Source: an uncultured Saprospiraceae bacterium (lineage in GTDB: Bacteria > Bacteroidota > Bacteroidia > Chitinophagales > Saprospiraceae). From it: DNA of 6,478 nucleotides. The stretch covers positions 1 to 6,478 of the forward strand of contig CALGLY010000795.1 of NCBI GenBank assembly GCA_937959095.1, given 5' to 3'. The notes under the pieces are model-generated. The model was not told where the DNA came from and did not search any database. It saw nothing but the letters and a program-made list of their open reading frames with translations. The position numbers and the translations under genes were made by a program. This document shows positions 3,705-6,478 of the stretch, one piece after another; positions within the stretch are counted from its first letter, which is position 1, and every line of letters starts with the position of its first letter.

Positions 3705-6478
3705 ATGACAGAAACGCAGCAACAGCAAATAGACGAAACTCAAATCAATCTAAAAGAAAATATCTACATCAAAGGCGCGCGCGCCAACAATTTGAAGAAT
3801 GTGAGTTTGCACATTCCGAAGAATAAGTTGGTAGTGGTGACAGGTGTATCGGGTTCGGGCAAGTCCTCGATTACGATGGATACGCTCTATGCCGAGGGGC
3901 AACGCCGCTATGTGGAGAGCTTATCGTCTTATGCGCGGCAGTTTCTAGGGCGTATGAAAAAGCCCGATGTGGATTACATCAAAGGGATCTGTCCTGCGAT
4001 TGCGATTGAGCAAAAGGTGAGTACCCGAAATGCGCGCTCTACAGTGGGTTCGTTGACGGAAATCTATGACTACTTCCGCCTACTCTATGCGCGTATCGGC
4101 AAGACCTATTCACCTGTTTCTGGAGAATTGGTGAAGAAGCATGAAGTGAGCGATGTCGTGGATTTTATACACGCTCAAGCCGAAGGCGCAAAGGCACAAT
4201 TATTTATCCCATTACAAAAGCAATATCAAGACCGCACGCTGCAACAAGAACTCACACTGCTGCTCCAAAAAGGCTATACGCGCCTCGATTATAAGGGCGA
4301 ACGCCACGAAATCCAAGAGATTTTGGATAATGAAGTCTTGGATTTAACGAAGACCCTCGCCGAAGCCCAATCGGAAGATATACGGATTCTGATTGACCGT
4401 TTTGTGGTAAAAAAAGACGACGAAGAAAATCGAAATCGTATTTCTGATTCGGTGAATACCGCTTTTCAAGAAAGCCTGGGCGAGGCAATTGTTGATATTA
4501 TCGGCGGTGAAACAGAGGCGTATAATAATCGCTTTGAGTTGGATGGACTTACCTTCGTAGAACCCAGTCCGCAACTGTTTAATTATAATAACCCCTTTGG
4601 GGCTTGTCCGCGTTGTGAGGGCTTTGGGCGTATCATGGGGATAGACGAAGACAAGGTCGTCCCTGATCCGTCGCTTTCGCTTTACCAAGGGGCTATTGCT
4701 TGTTGGAAAGGCGAAAAATATGGCTGGTGGAAAAAGCAAGTTATCGAACATGCGGATGCCTTGGATTTCCCGATTCATCGCCCCTATCAAGAACTGACGA
4801 AGCCGCAGCAAAAGATGCTATGGAAAGGTACAAAGCACTTCGGTGGTGTGGATGCCTTCTTTTCAGAATTGGAAGAAAAGACCTATAAAATACAAAATCG
4901 CGTGATGTTGGCGCGCTATCGCGGACGCACCCGCTGCCCCGAATGTGAGGGTGGACGCTTACGTAAAGAAACGCTCTACATCAAAATGGGCGGTGCTACG
5001 ATTGCCGATTTAGTGGAGTTGCCCATTGATGAACTCTTGCCGTTTTTCGAGCAATTGGAGTTGAATGAATACGACCAGAAAATAGCCAAACGCTTATTGT
5101 TAGAAATCGAGCATCGTTTGAATTTCATGATGGAAGTTGGGCTGAATTATTTGACCCTCAATCGTGTTTCTAGCACGCTTTCTGGGGGTGAAACACAGCG
5201 TATCAACCTCACACGTACGCTTGGGAGTAATCTTACCGCTTCGATGTACCTTCTGGATGAACCGAGTGTTGGTTTGCATCCGCGTGATACGAGTCGCTTG
5301 GTGAAAGTACTGAAAGACCTCCGTGACTTGGGGAATACCGTCATCGTGGTGGAACATGAGGAAGACATCATCGCGAATGCCGATTACTTGGTAGACATCG
5401 GACCACGAGCAGGTATACATGGCGGCGAAGTCGTTTTTGCAGGCGAATACAAGGATATTCACACGGAAGCGACCGAAAGTCTGACGACCAAATATATGAG
5501 CGGACGCATGGAAATTCCATTGCCCGAAGTCCGTCGAAAATTCACGAATTCCATTTGGATAAAAGGTGCGCGACAGCACAACCTTAAAGATGTGGATGTA
5601 CAATTTCCACTCAATACACTCACCGTAGTTTGTGGCGTATCGGGTTCAGGAAAGACGACTTTAGTGAAGCAAATTCTGTATCCTGCTTTGAAGCGATATT
5701 TGCAGCAAGCTACGCCCGTCGCGCCAGGTATTCATCAGGCATTGGAAGGCGATATGAAACGTATCGACCAAGTAGAAATGATTAACCAAAGCCCGATTGG
5801 GAAGTCTTCTCGTTCCAATCCCGTGACCTACGTAAAAGCCTACGATGCTATCCGAAATATGATGTCGAATCAGCAATTGTCGAAGATTCGAGGTTTTAAA
5901 CCAAAGCACTTTTCCTTCAATGTAGATGGTGGTCGCTGCGATGCTTGCAAGGGCGAAGGCGAACAAGTTATCGAGATGCAATTCCTTGCAGATGTGCGCC
6001 TAGAGTGCGAAGATTGCAAAGGGCGACGCTTCAAGCAGGAGGTGCTGGATGTGCAATATAAAGGCAAAAATATTTTCGATGTCCTCAACTTGAGTGTGGA
6101 TGAAGCGATAGAGTTTTTCGGAGAAGTGCGCGAGGTGAAAAACAAATTGCAACCGCTTCAAAATGTGGGCTTGGGCTATGTGAAATTGGGGCAATCGTCG
6201 AGTACACTATCAGGTGGCGAGGCACAGCGCGTGAAGTTGGCGAGCTTCCTCGGCAAAGGCAAACCGAGAGAAAAAATCTTCTTCATTTTCGATGAACCGA
6301 CGACTGGCTTGCACTTCCACGATGTGGGTATCCTCTTAGATGCCCTGAATGCGCTGGTGGAGAAAGGGCATACCGTCCTAGTCGTAGAACATAATATGGA
6401 AGTCATCAAATCAGCGGATTGGGTGATTGACCTTGGTCCTGATGGCGGGAAGCATGGTGGTAATTTGGTGTTTCAGGG
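3705..6478 (+). CDS. uvrA: UvrA, excinuclease ABC subunit A (3' end cut by the window edge)
   Basis: The frame runs without a stop for 924 complete codons to the window end; a UvrA is usually about 940-950 residues, so only a short C-terminal piece is missing. An in-frame TAA at 3693-3695 makes the ATG at 3705 the first possible start. UvrA dimers use two ABC-type ATPase sites to find bulky DNA damage and load UvrB in nucleotide excision repair. First ATPase: GVSGSGKSS (47-55), signature LSGGETQRI (492-500), [10 protein letters not shown] with D518 and E519. Second: GVSGSGKTT (644-652), LSGGEAQRV (835-843), [10 protein letters not shown] with D863 and E864. The C-terminal zinc module is complete (C745, C748, C768, C771). 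In the N-terminal zinc region CPRC (301-304) is present, but the CxxC pair expected about 25 residues earlier is replaced by RFELDG (276-281); a further CPEC lies at 411-414. It appears to be a separate unit from the Uma2 gene, 91 bp upstream. Confidence 0.97.
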   Translation, partial: MTETQQQQIDETQINLKENIYIKGARANNLKNVSLHIPKNKLVVVTGVSGSGKSSITMDTLYAEGQRRYVESLSSYARQFLGRMKKPDVDYIKGICPAIAIEQKVSTRNARSTVGSLTEIYDYFRLLYARIGKTYSPVSGELVKKHEVSDVVDFIHAQAEGAKAQLFIPLQKQYQDRTLQQELTLLLQKGYTRLDYKGERHEIQEILDNEVLDLTKTLAEAQSEDIRILIDRFVVKKDDEENRNRISDSVNTAFQESLGEAIVDIIGGETEAYNNRFELDGLTFVEPSPQLFNYNNPFGACPRCEGFGRIMGIDEDKVVPDPSLSLYQGAIACWKGEKYGWWKKQVIEHADALDFPIHRPYQELTKPQQKMLWKGTKHFGGVDAFFSELEEKTYKIQNRVMLARYRGRTRCPECEGGRLRKETLYIKMGGATIADLVELPIDELLPFFEQLELNEYDQKIAKRLLLEIEHRLNFMMEVGLNYLTLNRVSSTLSGGETQRINLTRTLGSNLTASMYLLDEPSVGLHPRDTSRLVKVLKDLRDLGNTVIVVEHEEDIIANADYLVDIGPRAGIHGGEVVFAGEYKDIHTEATESLTTKYMSGRMEIPLPEVRRKFTNSIWIKGARQHNLKDVDVQFPLNTLTVVCGVSGSGKTTLVKQILYPALKRYLQQATPVAPGIHQALEGDMKRIDQVEMINQSPIGKSSRSNPVTYVKAYDAIRNMMSNQQLSKIRGFKPKHFSFNVDGGRCDACKGEGEQVIEMQFLADVRLECEDCKGRRFKQEVLDVQYKGKNIFDVLNLSVDEAIEFFGEVREVKNKLQPLQNVGLGYVKLGQSSSTLSGGEAQRVKLASFLGKGKPREKIFFIFDEPTTGLHFHDVGILLDALNALVEKGHTVLVVEHNMEVIKSADWVIDLGPDGGKHGGNLVFQ

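Noticed and set aside
4344..4811. Minus-strand open frame of 155 codons
   Set aside because: Antisense to the UvrA N-terminal zinc region; composition and lack of motifs fit a shadow frame.
5100..5603. Minus-strand open frame of 167 codons
   Set aside because: It is antisense to conserved UvrA signature and Walker B coding sequence, with no recognisable protein features.

Overview
The window looks like a piece of a Bacteroidota chromosome. Genes start without Shine-Dalgarno sequences. A promoter of the Bacteroidota type (TTTG, 21-nt spacer, TAnnTTTG) lies just upstream of one gene. The UvrA protein has an N-terminal zinc module in which one CxxC pair is absent. The genus cannot be told from this sequence. 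All four genes are on the + strand; the first is cut at its 5' end and the last at its 3' end.

Positions 1-2722 hold a tightly coupled two-gene unit. The first gene encodes the C-terminal 724 residues of a Roco protein: leucine-rich repeats, a Roc GTPase domain, a COR domain, a cysteine-containing module and a G/N/Q-rich tail. The second overlaps it by 17 nt and encodes a 187-residue protein with a basic N-terminus, a G/N/Q-rich segment and about four membrane helices. The tail of the first protein and the N-terminal segment of the second align without gaps over 28 residues with 15 identities, and each looks internally two-fold repeated. This arrangement, a receptor-like NTPase and an adjacent membrane protein sharing a short G/N/Q-rich motif, resembles the amyloid-type signalling pairs known for NLR proteins in fungi and bacteria. 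My inference is that the pair is a receptor and membrane-effector system, possibly for defence or cell death, with a Roco protein in the receptor role. This is the main finding of the window.

Positions 2723-3001 are non-coding and rich in short palindromes with mutually exclusive foldings, followed by a good promoter. Positions 3002-3613 encode a Uma2-family (PD-(D/E)XK-like) protein with its own promoter. A 91-bp gap with no strong signal follows. From 3705 to the window end runs uvrA, the nucleotide excision repair damage-recognition ATPase, missing only a short C-terminal piece. The Uma2 gene and uvrA appear to be separate transcription units with no visible functional link to the Roco pair.
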